DNA of 6,212 nt from positions 1 through 6,212 of the forward strand of contig SLSH01000289.1 in assembly GCA_007130555.1 (NCBI GenBank), written 5' to 3'. The position numbers and the translations under genes are program-made. Positions 1 to 5,484 of this stretch are shown here, one piece after another. Under the pieces are notes generated by a model. The model was not told the origin of the DNA. It did not search any database and saw only the letters and a program-made list of their open reading frames with translations. This DNA comes from Bacteroidales bacterium. Its GTDB lineage: Bacteria > Bacteroidota > Bacteroidia > Bacteroidales > ML635J-15. Positions within the stretch are counted from its first letter, which is position 1. Each line of letters begins with the position of its first letter.

Positions 1-28
1 GAAAAAGAAACAGTAATTCAACACCCTA

Positions 29-1294
29 TTATTTCAAAATCCATTTCCATACAGGAGTTACTAATATTTCAGAATGTTCTGTTTTAATTATTTTTTCTGT
101 TTCTTTGGATAATATATATCCATTTTTAATATTTAGCTTACCCATTGCTTCTAATAATCCTCTAATTTCTCTGTACTCATTAGATTGATTGATTTGGGTG
201 CTTACCTGAACCGCTTGATTTATTTCGTTACTATAAACCGAAACAAAATCACATTCATTTTTATCAGAAAAATAATATACCTCATCATTCTTTTTAAGCA
301 ATTCATTAAAAACCAAATTTTCCAGTAACCAACCCTCATCTTTAGTCATAACTGCGGAAAGTGAATTAATAAAACCATTATCAATTATATATGATTTTTT
401 TTCATTCACAATTTGCTTTTTTACGCTATAATCAAATTTCGTTATTTGTTTAATAAAAAAAGTGTGTTCCAAATAATTCAAATAATTTACAACAGTATTT
501 GTGCTGCCAATATTTATAATTTTGCGTAACGAATTATAGCTGTATTTTCTTCCATAATTATTTAATATAAAAGAATATATCATTTTTAATTGAAGGATAT
601 TTTCAAGTTTATACCTTACAACAATATCTTTAAAAACAATATCATTATAAGTACGCGTTAAAATTTCCTTGTCATTATATTTTGTATATTCAGGCATTCC
701 TCCGTTTTTCAAATAATTATTAAAAGCATTGATTATTTCGGATTTTTTTTCGGTTTTATATAAATCTTTTGCCGAATATTTTATATTTGAGAAATCAAGA
801 AATTCTTTGAAAGAAAAAGGAGTCAAATGTGTATCTATATGTCTTCCCGTTAGTTTGGTTGCAATTTCGCTACTTAATAAACCTGCATTAGAGCCTGATA
901 TAAAAAACTTAAATCCATCATCATAAAACCGTCTTATAAAGTTTTCAAAATTATTCACATTTTGTATTTCATCAATTAAAAACACTTTGTTTTTACCAAA
1001 AAGCTGAATAAGTAATTCATAAATGATATTAAATTCTGATGCAGGATAATTAAATAATCTTTCATCTTCAAAATTAATATAATAAAATCCCGTGTCATTA
1101 TAAAATTCTTTGATTATTTGTCGCAATAATACAGACTTACCACATCTGCGAATTCCCGTAATCACATGTATATGCGGCAATTTTATTTTAGAGGATATTT
1201 CTTTTAATACTTCTCTTTTAATTCCTGTATCTTTTGATAAGATTGAATCGTATTGCTCAACCAATACTTGCTTTAATTGTTCTTTATTTATCAT
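29..1294 (-). CDS. AAA_14 / DUF4143-type P-loop ATPase
   Basis: A 421-residue protein of the 'ATP-binding protein' family common in Bacteroidota and archaea (AAA_14 domain followed by DUF4143). Seen: Walker A TGIRRCGKS (residues 46-54), Walker B VFLIDE (104-109, acidic D108/E109) and a conserved GSN...LTGR stretch (134-151). The C-terminal third carries ECDFV (D349) and QAVQVS (361-365), which resemble a PD-(D/E)XK-like fold with the usual E-x-K replaced by Q-x-S. There is no signal peptide or membrane segment, so it is probably cytoplasmic. The frame stays open upstream to an ATG at 1330, but a good -7 promoter element (1320-1327) overlaps the first codons of that version. The start at 1294 (MINKEQ) is therefore chosen. 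It stands alone with no partner gene on its strand. Length is normal and the gene looks intact. The biological role of the family is unsettled; I assign none. Confidence is high for the family, low for function. Confidence 0.93.
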   Translation of the reverse strand: MINKEQLKQVLVEQYDSILSKDTGIKREVLKEISSKIKLPHIHVITGIRRCGKSVLLRQIIKEFYNDTGFYYINFEDERLFNYPASEFNIIYELLIQLFGKNKVFLIDEIQNVNNFENFIRRFYDDGFKFFISGSNAGLLSSEIATKLTGRHIDTHLTPFSFKEFLDFSNIKYSAKDLYKTEKKSEIINAFNNYLKNGGMPEYTKYNDKEILTRTYNDIVFKDIVVRYKLENILQLKMIYSFILNNYGRKYSYNSLRKIINIGSTNTVVNYLNYLEHTFFIKQITKFDYSVKKQIVNEKKSYIIDNGFINSLSAVMTKDEGWLLENLVFNELLKKNDEVYYFSDKNECDFVSVYSNEINQAVQVSTQINQSNEYREIRGLLEAMGKLNIKNGYILSKETEKIIKTEHSEILVTPVWKWILK

Positions 1295-1302
1295 AATATA
1301 AT

Positions 1303-1401
1303 TTATTAATTGTGCATTGCAAATATACAATTAATTTATAAACTGTGCAATACTATTATACAATATATTATTAATTTGTGCATTGCGAATGAACAGTTTT
1401 T
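1303..1401. repeat. Three imperfect 33-bp tandem units over the ATPase promoter
   Basis: The core TGTGCA recurs with GTGCA starting at 1312, 1345 and 1378, exactly 33 bp apart each time. Aligned units are 1303-1335, 1336-1368 and 1369-1401. Units 1 and 2 agree at 25 of 33 positions; units 1 and 3 agree at 23 of 33 ungapped, and better with a 1-bp shift because TTATTAAT-TGTGCATTGC is shared. Regular spacing of about three helical turns suggests operator sites for a DNA-binding protein, possibly the ATPase itself; that is inference. The -7 element is in unit 1 and the -33 TTG in unit 2. Confidence 0.65.
1320..1350 (-). promoter_or_regulatory. Bacteroidota-type promoter of the ATPase gene
   Basis: Read on the minus strand, TATATTTG (1320-1327) matches the Bacteroidota -7 consensus TAnnTTTG exactly. 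A TTG (1348-1350, within TTGCAC) lies 20 bp upstream, a suitable distance for the -33 element. Transcription would begin around 1312-1315, leaving about 20 nt of leader before the ATG at 1294. This placement rules out the upstream ATG at 1330 as a start on this transcript. The promoter is embedded in the 33-bp tandem units. No transcript data are available here. Confidence 0.6.
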
Positions 1402-1470
1402 GAATTAACTATAGAAAACAAGCCCTCTTTAAAAAGCCTATGTAAAGCTATCTTGAAATTTTTCGGGGGA

Positions 1471-1506
1471 TTGAAGTAGAAATATCAGATTTCTATCCTA
1501 CTTCAA
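1471..1506. repeat. Bulged inverted repeat (hairpin)
   Basis: TTGAAGTAGAAAT (1471-1483) is complementary to ATTTCTA...CTTCAA (1489-1506) once a 5-nt bulge, TCCTA, is allowed. This gives a 13-bp stem with loop ATCAG. The right arm is also the start of the left copy of the 31-bp direct repeat, so the left arm is a shortened inverted copy of the same sequence. A run of six T follows at 1513-1518, but it is 6 nt beyond the stem, so a terminator role is doubtful. No plus-strand gene ends upstream within the window. Confidence 0.6.
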
Positions 1507-1519
1507 CGCCTATTTTTTG
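1489..1519. repeat. Left copy of 31-bp direct repeat bracketing the two-gene cassette
   Basis: Matches 3702-3732 at 30 of 31 positions: 23 identical bases, one mismatch at 1512, then TTTTTTG. The right copy contains the last codons and stop of the FAD dehydrogenase gene. Read in that frame on the minus strand, the mismatch turns GAG into TAG in this copy, so it would not encode the same tail. Homology stops at both edges. It could be an attachment-site or target-site duplication, or a member of a dispersed repeat family. Confidence 0.75.
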
Positions 1520-1521
1520 AC

Positions 1522-1552
1522 GTGGTTTGGAAAAAAAACTTTCCCAAACCAC
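1522..1552. repeat. 9-bp perfect hairpin
   Basis: GTGGTTTGG (1522-1530) pairs with CCAAACCAC (1544-1552) across a 13-nt A-rich loop. No U-tract follows on either strand, so it is not a convincing intrinsic terminator. It lies between the 31-bp repeat and the plus-strand promoter and may belong to the same repeat element. Confidence 0.55.
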
Positions 1553-1572
1553 AAGATAAAAAATAAAAGTGT

Positions 1573-1580
1573 TATCTTTG
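1573..1580 (+). promoter_or_regulatory. -7 element of the promoter for the surface-protein gene pair
   Basis: TATCTTTG is an exact match to the Bacteroidota TAnnTTTG motif and sits 47 bp before the ATG at 1628, giving a leader of roughly 40 nt. No TTG is found at the expected -33 position, so only half of the promoter is supported. It would drive both 1628-2542 and 2550-3680. Confidence 0.5.
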
Positions 1581-1593
1581 AAATATAAAAAGC

Positions 1594-1610
1594 GATTAAT
1601 TACGTTAATC
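1594..1610. promoter_or_regulatory. Short palindrome in the 5' leader
   Basis: GATTAA and TTAATC form a 6-bp inverted repeat with a 5-nt spacer, just after the predicted transcription start and 17 bp before the ATG. It could be an operator or a small leader hairpin. In such AT-rich DNA chance is also a fair explanation. Confidence 0.25.
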
Positions 1611-1627
1611 AAATCACATAAAGAATT

Positions 1628-2542
1628 ATGAGGACAAAAAATAACATTCTTTTAATAACTACAATATTTTTTATGCTAAATACTGTAAATGCCCAGTTTT
1701 TTGCAGAAATTAATACCGGATATGCTGCACCATTCCATTCTTTACCTAAAGGCATTTATAAAACAAGACATTCTAATTATTATAGGTATTACGATAATAC
1801 TCAAGAAATAGACACTAGTTATTTTAAACCTAATAAAAAGTTTAATATGGGTAATGAAGCTTTTATAGATGGTGCAATTGGCTACAAACTTAATAATAAA
1901 TGGAGCTTTTCTATTAATGTTATGTACTTGAATAATTATGATTATAACATTTTTTATAAACCGTTTAGCAGTGAAATGGTAATAAAAACTTTTTTCTTTG
2001 AAGAAGAAAGGTATAGTATATGCCCTAATTCTTTTACATGGAATAGGAAATATATTTTTTATGGAGAAAGATTTAGTCTTATACCAAAAGTCTCTTATTT
2101 TTTAGAAAAAAATAAATTTAGATTTGAGACATCTGTTGGTATTTCGTTATCATATTTAACTCTTTATAGGAATATAGAATCAGATTCTGAAAGTATCACT
2201 AGTAATATTTTTGGTAAATCACATAGAATAACATCCGAAATATGGAAAGAGTACTATACAAAAAATAATCATGTAGGAGCTTATATGGCTCTATCAACAT
2301 ATTATCAACTTACAGATAAAATTGAATTGAAACTGAGTGCTGAATTAAATGGATTGTTGGATTTTCATGTTGCTACGGGAACTCAATATTACTATGAAAG
2401 ATATTATGAGTATAATGGCAATATTATTGAGCACACAATAGATACGGAGTTATATGAAGTTAATGCTCCCGATTTTACAAAAGAATACTATAACTTTAGT
2501 ACAATAAATTTTAGTCTGGGTGTTCGCTATTATTTCCGGTAA
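1628..2542 (+). CDS. Exported beta-barrel-like outer-membrane protein, family not recognised
   Basis: 304 residues. The first 22 residues (MRTKNNILLITTIFFMLNTV, then NA) form a typical signal peptide with predicted cleavage after NA, before QFF. The mature protein is rich in Tyr, Asn and Phe and shows alternating amphipathic stretches with short polar turns, for example near residues 75-100, 150-180 and 215-245. It ends in SLGVRYYFR, the aromatic final strand expected of a Bacteroidota outer-membrane beta barrel. I infer a small barrel of about 8-10 strands. I do not recognise a specific family and assign no transport or binding role. The lipoprotein gene begins 7 bp after this stop, so the two are almost certainly co-transcribed from the promoter near 1573. 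Composition is very AT-rich (14 G/C in the 60 bases 1921-1980), unlike the redox gene downstream. The ATG at 1628 is preceded only by an A-rich leader, normal for this phylum. Confidence 0.85.
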   Translation: MRTKNNILLITTIFFMLNTVNAQFFAEINTGYAAPFHSLPKGIYKTRHSNYYRYYDNTQEIDTSYFKPNKKFNMGNEAFIDGAIGYKLNNKWSFSINVMYLNNYDYNIFYKPFSSEMVIKTFFFEEERYSICPNSFTWNRKYIFYGERFSLIPKVSYFLEKNKFRFETSVGISLSYLTLYRNIESDSESITSNIFGKSHRITSEIWKEYYTKNNHVGAYMALSTYYQLTDKIELKLSAELNGLLDFHVATGTQYYYERYYEYNGNIIEHTIDTELYEVNAPDFTKEYYNFSTINFSLGVRYYFR

Positions 2543-2549
2543 AACAAAA

Positions 2550-3680
2550 ATGAAGAAAATGCAAACTAAATTATTTAACATAACTAATTTTATCTGTTCA
2601 AATTTATTTTTGACGGTTATCATTTACATTATTCTTACAATTTTATTTATCACTTGTAAAAAAAATGAAGACTTATTAGAAGAAAATCTATCAAACTTGC
2701 TTGTAAGTCCTGAAATTTCTACAATTGACATTAGCGATATTACACAAGTAGGAGCAACTTCCAGTGCTATTATTAATAATGATGGAGATTCTTTTATTTA
2801 TGCCATAGGTGTGATTTGGAGCGAATTTGAAAACCCTTTGTTTCCCTTATCCTCAAATAATGATGAAGGACATTATAGAATAAGTTATAAAAATGGAATT
2901 CAAGAATCCGGGACTTATATTTTTGATTTTGGTGGATTAAGTCCAAATAAAACATATTATCTTAAAGCTTATGTATCTTTTAATATTGATAATCTTTGTA
3001 ATATAGTATATGGAAATGAGGTTTCTTTTACCACCGAAGCACTTATACACGGTTCTGTTACCGATATAGAAGGCAATAATTATAATACAGTGCAAATTGG
3101 GAATCAAGTTTGGATGGCAGAGAACCTGAAGACTACAAAATATAATGACGGTACTGATATTATTTATTTACCTGATGAAAATGAATGGTCTCAAACAGAA
3201 CAAGGGGCTTATGTATGGCATGGAAATAATATTGAAAATAAAGAAATCTACGGCGCTTTGTATAACTGGTATGCTGTTGAAACAGAAAAATTATGTCCCG
3301 AAGGTTGGCATGTTCCTTCTGATGATGATTGGAAAATACTTGAGGCTATTGTTGATCAAAGTTTTGGGGGTGATACTATTTGGGATAAGACTGGATTTAG
3401 AGGGCATAATGCAGGTTGCAGGTTAAAAACAACAGAGGGATGGAGCAGTGGTGGCAATGGGTCTGATGTTTTTAGTTTTTCTGCAAAACCTACGGGATAC
3501 AGATATCCAAGTGGAGGATACGCTATGCAAAGTTCAGAGGCAGGATGGTGGACTTCTTCTGAAAATTCAAACCAAGATTCATGGTATAGAAGGATTGTTT
3601 ACATCTATAGTTCAATTGAACGATACGCTTATACAAAAACTTCCGGCTTTTCTGTAAGATGTGTTAAAAATTCAGAATAA
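2550..3680 (+). CDS. Lipoprotein with Fn3-like domain and C-terminal FISUMP domain
   Basis: 376 residues from the ATG at 2550. A GTG at 2520 in the same frame would overlap the preceding gene and put ten residues before the signal, so it is not used. Residues 1-35 form a long lipoprotein signal ending LFITC. Cys36 is the predicted lipid-anchored residue, followed by the charged stretch KKNED, which may promote surface export in Bacteroidota. About residues 54-165 resemble an Fn3-like module of this phylum (ATSSAIINNDGDS, GVIWS, GLSPNKTYYLKAYVS, GNEVSFTTEA). Residues 168-375 are a full FISUMP (Fibrobacter succinogenes major paralogous) domain: VQIGNQVWMAENLKTTKYN, GALYNWYAV, CPEGWHVPSDDDW, WWTSSE and GFSVRCVKN. 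FISUMP domains occur in many secreted or surface proteins and their role is poorly defined. The upstream beta-barrel gene is a likely partner. It converges with the minus-strand dehydrogenase gene, with 30 bp between the stops and no obvious terminator. Confidence 0.93.
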   Translation: MKKMQTKLFNITNFICSNLFLTVIIYIILTILFITCKKNEDLLEENLSNLLVSPEISTIDISDITQVGATSSAIINNDGDSFIYAIGVIWSEFENPLFPLSSNNDEGHYRISYKNGIQESGTYIFDFGGLSPNKTYYLKAYVSFNIDNLCNIVYGNEVSFTTEALIHGSVTDIEGNNYNTVQIGNQVWMAENLKTTKYNDGTDIIYLPDENEWSQTEQGAYVWHGNNIENKEIYGALYNWYAVETEKLCPEGWHVPSDDDWKILEAIVDQSFGGDTIWDKTGFRGHNAGCRLKTTEGWSSGGNGSDVFSFSAKPTGYRYPSGGYAMQSSEAGWWTSSENSNQDSWYRRIVYIYSSIERYAYTKTSGFSVRCVKNSE

Positions 3681-3701
3681 AGTAATTTATATTTATTATT
3701 A

Positions 3702-3732
3702 ATTTCTATCCTACTTCAACGCCTCTTTTTTG
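3702..3732. repeat. Right copy of 31-bp direct repeat, overlapping the 3' end of the FAD dehydrogenase gene
   Basis: Matches 1489-1519 with a single mismatch (3725), same orientation, 2213 bp apart. It covers the last seven codons and TAG stop of the 3711-4874 gene plus nine bases beyond. The pattern of one copy inside a gene's 3' end and a second at the far side of a gene cassette is what site-specific insertion at a gene end produces. No recombinase gene lies in between. Confidence 0.75.
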
Positions 3733-4874
3733 GCTGCATAAAAATCTCTGTCGTATCTGAAATAACTATTTGCTTCTTCGGAGATAATTGGTTTATTATC
3801 AACAATAATTGAGGCGATATTTTTTCCTGCACCGGGTCCTAACATAAATCCTTGTCCGCACATACCTACAGCAAGAAATAAGCCTTTTATATCGGGCACA
3901 AAGTCCATAATGGGAACACCGTCGGGTGTCATCGGATAGCAGCCTCTCCATATCCTTCGTATAAGCAGATTCTGAAGTCTCGGAATTAGGCTTATCATAC
4001 GATTGGCTATTATGGGCATAAATTCCGACTGCGATTCCCTGTCGGTACCATAAAACAACTCTTTAGGTGTATAGCAGAAAATTATCTGCCCTTCGCTGTT
4101 TTGACCGAAATAAAAGTTTACGGTTTTGCCTTCAGGTCCTGGACGTAGGTCAACTATCAGCGGAGCAAGAAAATGTTTGACGGGAGCCGAAATCCCTGCC
4201 TCGTGAGTGTCGGGAACAACAGGAATATCAATATCCAGCATAGGTCCGTGTTCAGCCGCATCTGCTCCTGCAGCAAGAATTACCATACCCGCAGAATACT
4301 TGCCCTTATCGGTTATTACTCCCGTAATTTGATTTCCGTTTCGTTGATAAGCTGTAACTTTCTCTTTAAACAAAAACTCTGCTCCGTTGCGTTGTGCTTC
4401 TCTCTGAAATCCTACCGGAGCCAAAAGAGTTGAAACCTGACCATCTTCGGGAGAATAAGTACCTCCGCGAAGTTTTTCTTTATTTATTCCCTGCACAATT
4501 TCGGCTACTTGTTTTGCATCAGCCCAGTCAATATTCAGTCCGAATTTTTTCTGTATAGGCAGTAGTCCTTTCAGGATGTTTTCGATATTTTCGTCAAAAA
4601 CGGGAAAACAATAACCTCCGGGTTTCCAGCCCATATCAAATCCGTATTGTTCTTTCCAGTTTTTAAATATTTTCAGACTTTCTATACATGTCTGAATTTT
4701 GCCGGGGTCCGAATGAGTTGCACGTACACCTCCGATAGCGGCTTTATTATCTCCCTGTCCTGCTGCAGCCCGTTTTTCTATTACCAGAACTTTAAGTCCT
4801 TTTTGTGCAAGAAAACATGCTGTCGGAGTTCCGACACTACCTGCACCTATTATTATTACGTCGTAAGTTTTCAT
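3711..4874 (-). CDS. FAD-dependent amine/amino-acid dehydrogenase (DAO fold)
   Basis: 387 residues, full length for the D-amino-acid oxidase/sarcosine oxidase beta/dye-linked proline dehydrogenase beta superfamily. Seen: the N-terminal FAD-binding GxGxxG (GAGSVG, residues 10-15) with E33 at the end of the second strand for the ribose, GGVRATHSD (48-56), GCYPMTPDG near 311-319, and GMCGQGFMLGPGAGK (337-351), the conserved C-terminal FAD-contact segment. Such enzymes oxidise a primary or secondary amine C-N bond. The substrate (sarcosine, proline, another imino acid or an opine) cannot be read from the sequence. No signal peptide, so probably cytoplasmic or peripherally membrane-bound. The Fe-S/BFD protein upstream on the same strand is a plausible electron-accepting partner, but 610 bp of repeats separate them. 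The start is fixed by the GxGxxG distance. GC is clearly higher than in the genes to the left (31 of 60 in 3901-3960). Oddity: its last codons lie in the 31-bp repeat. Confidence 0.92.
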   Translation of the reverse strand: MKTYDVIIIGAGSVGTPTACFLAQKGLKVLVIEKRAAAGQGDNKAAIGGVRATHSDPGKIQTCIESLKIFKNWKEQYGFDMGWKPGGYCFPVFDENIENILKGLLPIQKKFGLNIDWADAKQVAEIVQGINKEKLRGGTYSPEDGQVSTLLAPVGFQREAQRNGAEFLFKEKVTAYQRNGNQITGVITDKGKYSAGMVILAAGADAAEHGPMLDIDIPVVPDTHEAGISAPVKHFLAPLIVDLRPGPEGKTVNFYFGQNSEGQIIFCYTPKELFYGTDRESQSEFMPIIANRMISLIPRLQNLLIRRIWRGCYPMTPDGVPIMDFVPDIKGLFLAVGMCGQGFMLGPGAGKNIASIIVDNKPIISEEANSYFRYDRDFYAAKKEALK

Positions 4875-4945
4875 TTGCTATTACATTTATATTATTTGTA
4901 AAATAAGAATCTCATCTCACATAACTTTTTATTATATTTTTATCT

Positions 4946-5030
4946 AAGGCTTTCAGCCTTATTTTAATATTTGTTTCTTATTAACTTGGGACGCTGTCCC
5001 AAGTTAAATATATCTAAGCCTTTCAGGCTT
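4946..5030. repeat. Composite palindromic module A (three hairpins, 85 bp)
   Basis: Three palindromes in order: AAGGCT-TTC-AGCCTT (4946-4960); a 23-nt core AACTTGGGAC-GCT-GTCCCAAGTT (4983-5005), extending to a 12-bp perfect stem over 4981-5007; and AAGCCT-TTC-AGGCTT (5016-5030). Spacers are 22 and 10 nt. Both small palindromes are preceded by TATCTA. The architecture is repeated in inverted orientation at 5115-5198. These resemble REP/BIME-type intergenic repeats known to be spread by RAYT (HUH) transposases in other bacteria; the link here is inference. Confidence 0.8.
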
Positions 5031-5063
5031 TGTTACTAATCAGTTTGCAAATTAACAATTTAA

Positions 5064-5080
5064 ACTTTTCAGGCTTTTTA
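5064..5080. repeat. Probable decayed half of a GGCT palindrome
   Basis: CTTTTCAGGCTT repeats the loop and right arm (TTCAGGCTT) of the palindrome at 5016-5030, but the left arm no longer pairs. It lies between the two composite modules and looks like a degenerate copy. Confidence 0.35.
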
Positions 5081-5099
5081 AATTTGGTAAAGCCAAATT
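5081..5099. repeat. AT-rich palindrome between the composite modules
   Basis: AATTTGG (5081-5087) pairs with CCAAATT (5093-5099) across TAAAG; a T-G wobble extends the stem to 8 bp with an AAA loop. It sits near the midpoint of modules A and B and has a different sequence from their palindromes. Confidence 0.55.
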
Positions 5100-5114
5100 A
5101 CAAAGTTTCTCAAA

Positions 5115-5198
5115 CAGGCTGTAAGCCTGAGATATCGGAACTTGGGGCGAAGTCCCAAGTTTTACAATCACTATCAACTCATACAGGCTGTAAGCCTG
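5115..5198. repeat. Composite palindromic module B (inverted relative to A, 84 bp)
   Basis: CAGGCT-GTA-AGCCTG (5115-5129), a 23-nt core AACTTGGGGC-GAA-GTCCCAAGTT (5139-5161; 10-bp stem with one wobble pair and a stable C-GAA-G loop), and CAGGCT-GTA-AGCCTG again (5184-5198). Spacers are 9 and 22 nt, the reverse of module A's 22 and 10. The two outer palindromes lie in a 26-bp repeat (5109-5134 and 5178-5203) with one mismatch. Short open frames here are by-products of the repeats. Confidence 0.8.
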
Positions 5199-5244
5199 AG
5201 ATAATTTACAAATTAACAATAATCGTAATTATTTAGCTGTTTTT

Positions 5245-5321
5245 ATAAGCACTTTTGTCATAGTATTTGCACCCTCCCACTTGCCCTGCTTGTTGCAAAT
5301 ACATACGCCAAAAGGTCTTAT
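5245..5321. repeat. Long imperfect hairpin with C-rich loop
   Basis: Three helices align: ATAAG/CTTAT (5245-5249, 5317-5321), CTTTTG/CAAAAG (5252-5257, 5309-5314) and GTATTTGCA/TGCAAATAC (5263-5271, 5294-5302), with internal loops of 2x2 and 5x6 nt. The 22-nt apical loop is unusually C-rich for this region (CCCTCCCACTTGCCC). It could be a structured element of the surrounding MITE-like segment. Confidence 0.5.
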
Positions 5322-5337
5322 TTTGTATTTGTTTAGC

Positions 5338-5357
5338 CCCCGACTTGAAAGTCGGGG
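5338..5357. repeat. GC-rich palindrome CCCCGACT...AGTCGGGG
   Basis: An 8-bp perfect stem with loop TGAA. This is the strongest GC hairpin of the intergenic region and of a type seen often between Bacteroidota genes. No U-tract follows on either strand, so I do not call it a terminator of the upstream Fe-S gene, although it could stall transcription. Confidence 0.65.
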
Positions 5358-5360
5358 TTA

Positions 5361-5402
5361 CAAATATTTGAGCCCTACGGGCTCATAGTATAATTTTACT
5401 AT
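5361..5402. repeat. Cluster of three small palindromes
   Basis: CAAATATTTG (5361-5370, perfect 10-bp palindrome), TGAGCCC-TAC-GGGCTCA (5369-5385, 7-bp stem) and ATAGTA-TAATTT-TACTAT (5385-5402, 6-bp stem) follow each other and share boundary bases. They end directly at the right terminal inverted repeat of the MITE-like segment. Confidence 0.55.
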
Positions 5403-5484
5403 CAGCTAAATAATTAACAATAATTTTTAAAAAGAACATTATTTCTTACAATTACATCATCTTATTTTTCGACATATTTATTCA

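Larger units (their letters stand above)
5229..5357 (-). pseudogene. Possible C-terminal gene remnant (42 codons, no start)
   Basis: On the minus strand a frame is open from 5357 to a TAA at 5229-5231. About the last 34 codons read like real protein: KIRPFGVCICNKQGKWEG, then ANTMTKVLIKTAK and the stop. The only Met is near the end, and the upstream part runs into the CCCCGACT hairpin, so a complete gene is not possible. It could be the tail of a gene whose front was lost when repeats arrived, or a chance open frame inside a repeat. I do not recognise the family. Its stop falls inside the left terminal inverted repeat. Confidence 0.3.
5226..5416. mobile_element. MITE-like segment with 14-bp terminal inverted repeats
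   Basis: TAATTATTTAGCTG (5226-5239) and CAGCTAAATAATTA (5403-5416) are perfect inverted repeats. A 13-bp direct repeat AATTAACAATAAT lies at 5211-5223 and 5412-5424, overlapping the right end, as a target-site duplication might. The 191-bp segment contains several hairpins and no complete gene. A non-autonomous element is the simplest reading, but 13 bp is long for a duplication and the sequence is AT-rich, so confidence is moderate. Confidence 0.45.

Noticed and set aside
1295..1330. Longer ATPase start at 1330
   Set aside because: The -7 promoter element overlaps its first codons, and the extra 12 residues do not look like a conserved N-terminus.
2520..2549. GTG start for the FISUMP lipoprotein
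   Set aside because: It overlaps the upstream gene by 23 bp and adds residues before a normal lipoprotein signal; the ATG at 2550 fits better.
3681..3710. Terminator between the converging genes
   Set aside because: The 30 bp is AT-rich with no stable hairpin.
4173..4433. Plus-strand open frames opposite the dehydrogenase and Fe-S genes
   Set aside because: They are antisense shadows of well-supported conserved proteins and have no family features.
4941..5203. Evenly spaced short repeats suggesting a CRISPR array
   Set aside because: Repeats are 15-23-bp palindromes of two types, spacing varies from 9 to about 50 bp, and no cas gene is present.
5030..5236. 68-codon plus-strand open frame
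   Set aside because: It runs through modules A and B, and its repeated TGCKPEI is just the translated palindrome. It has no promoter or protein-like character.
5272..5293. G-quadruplex on the minus strand
   Set aside because: Only three closely spaced GGG tracts are present; a fourth is missing.
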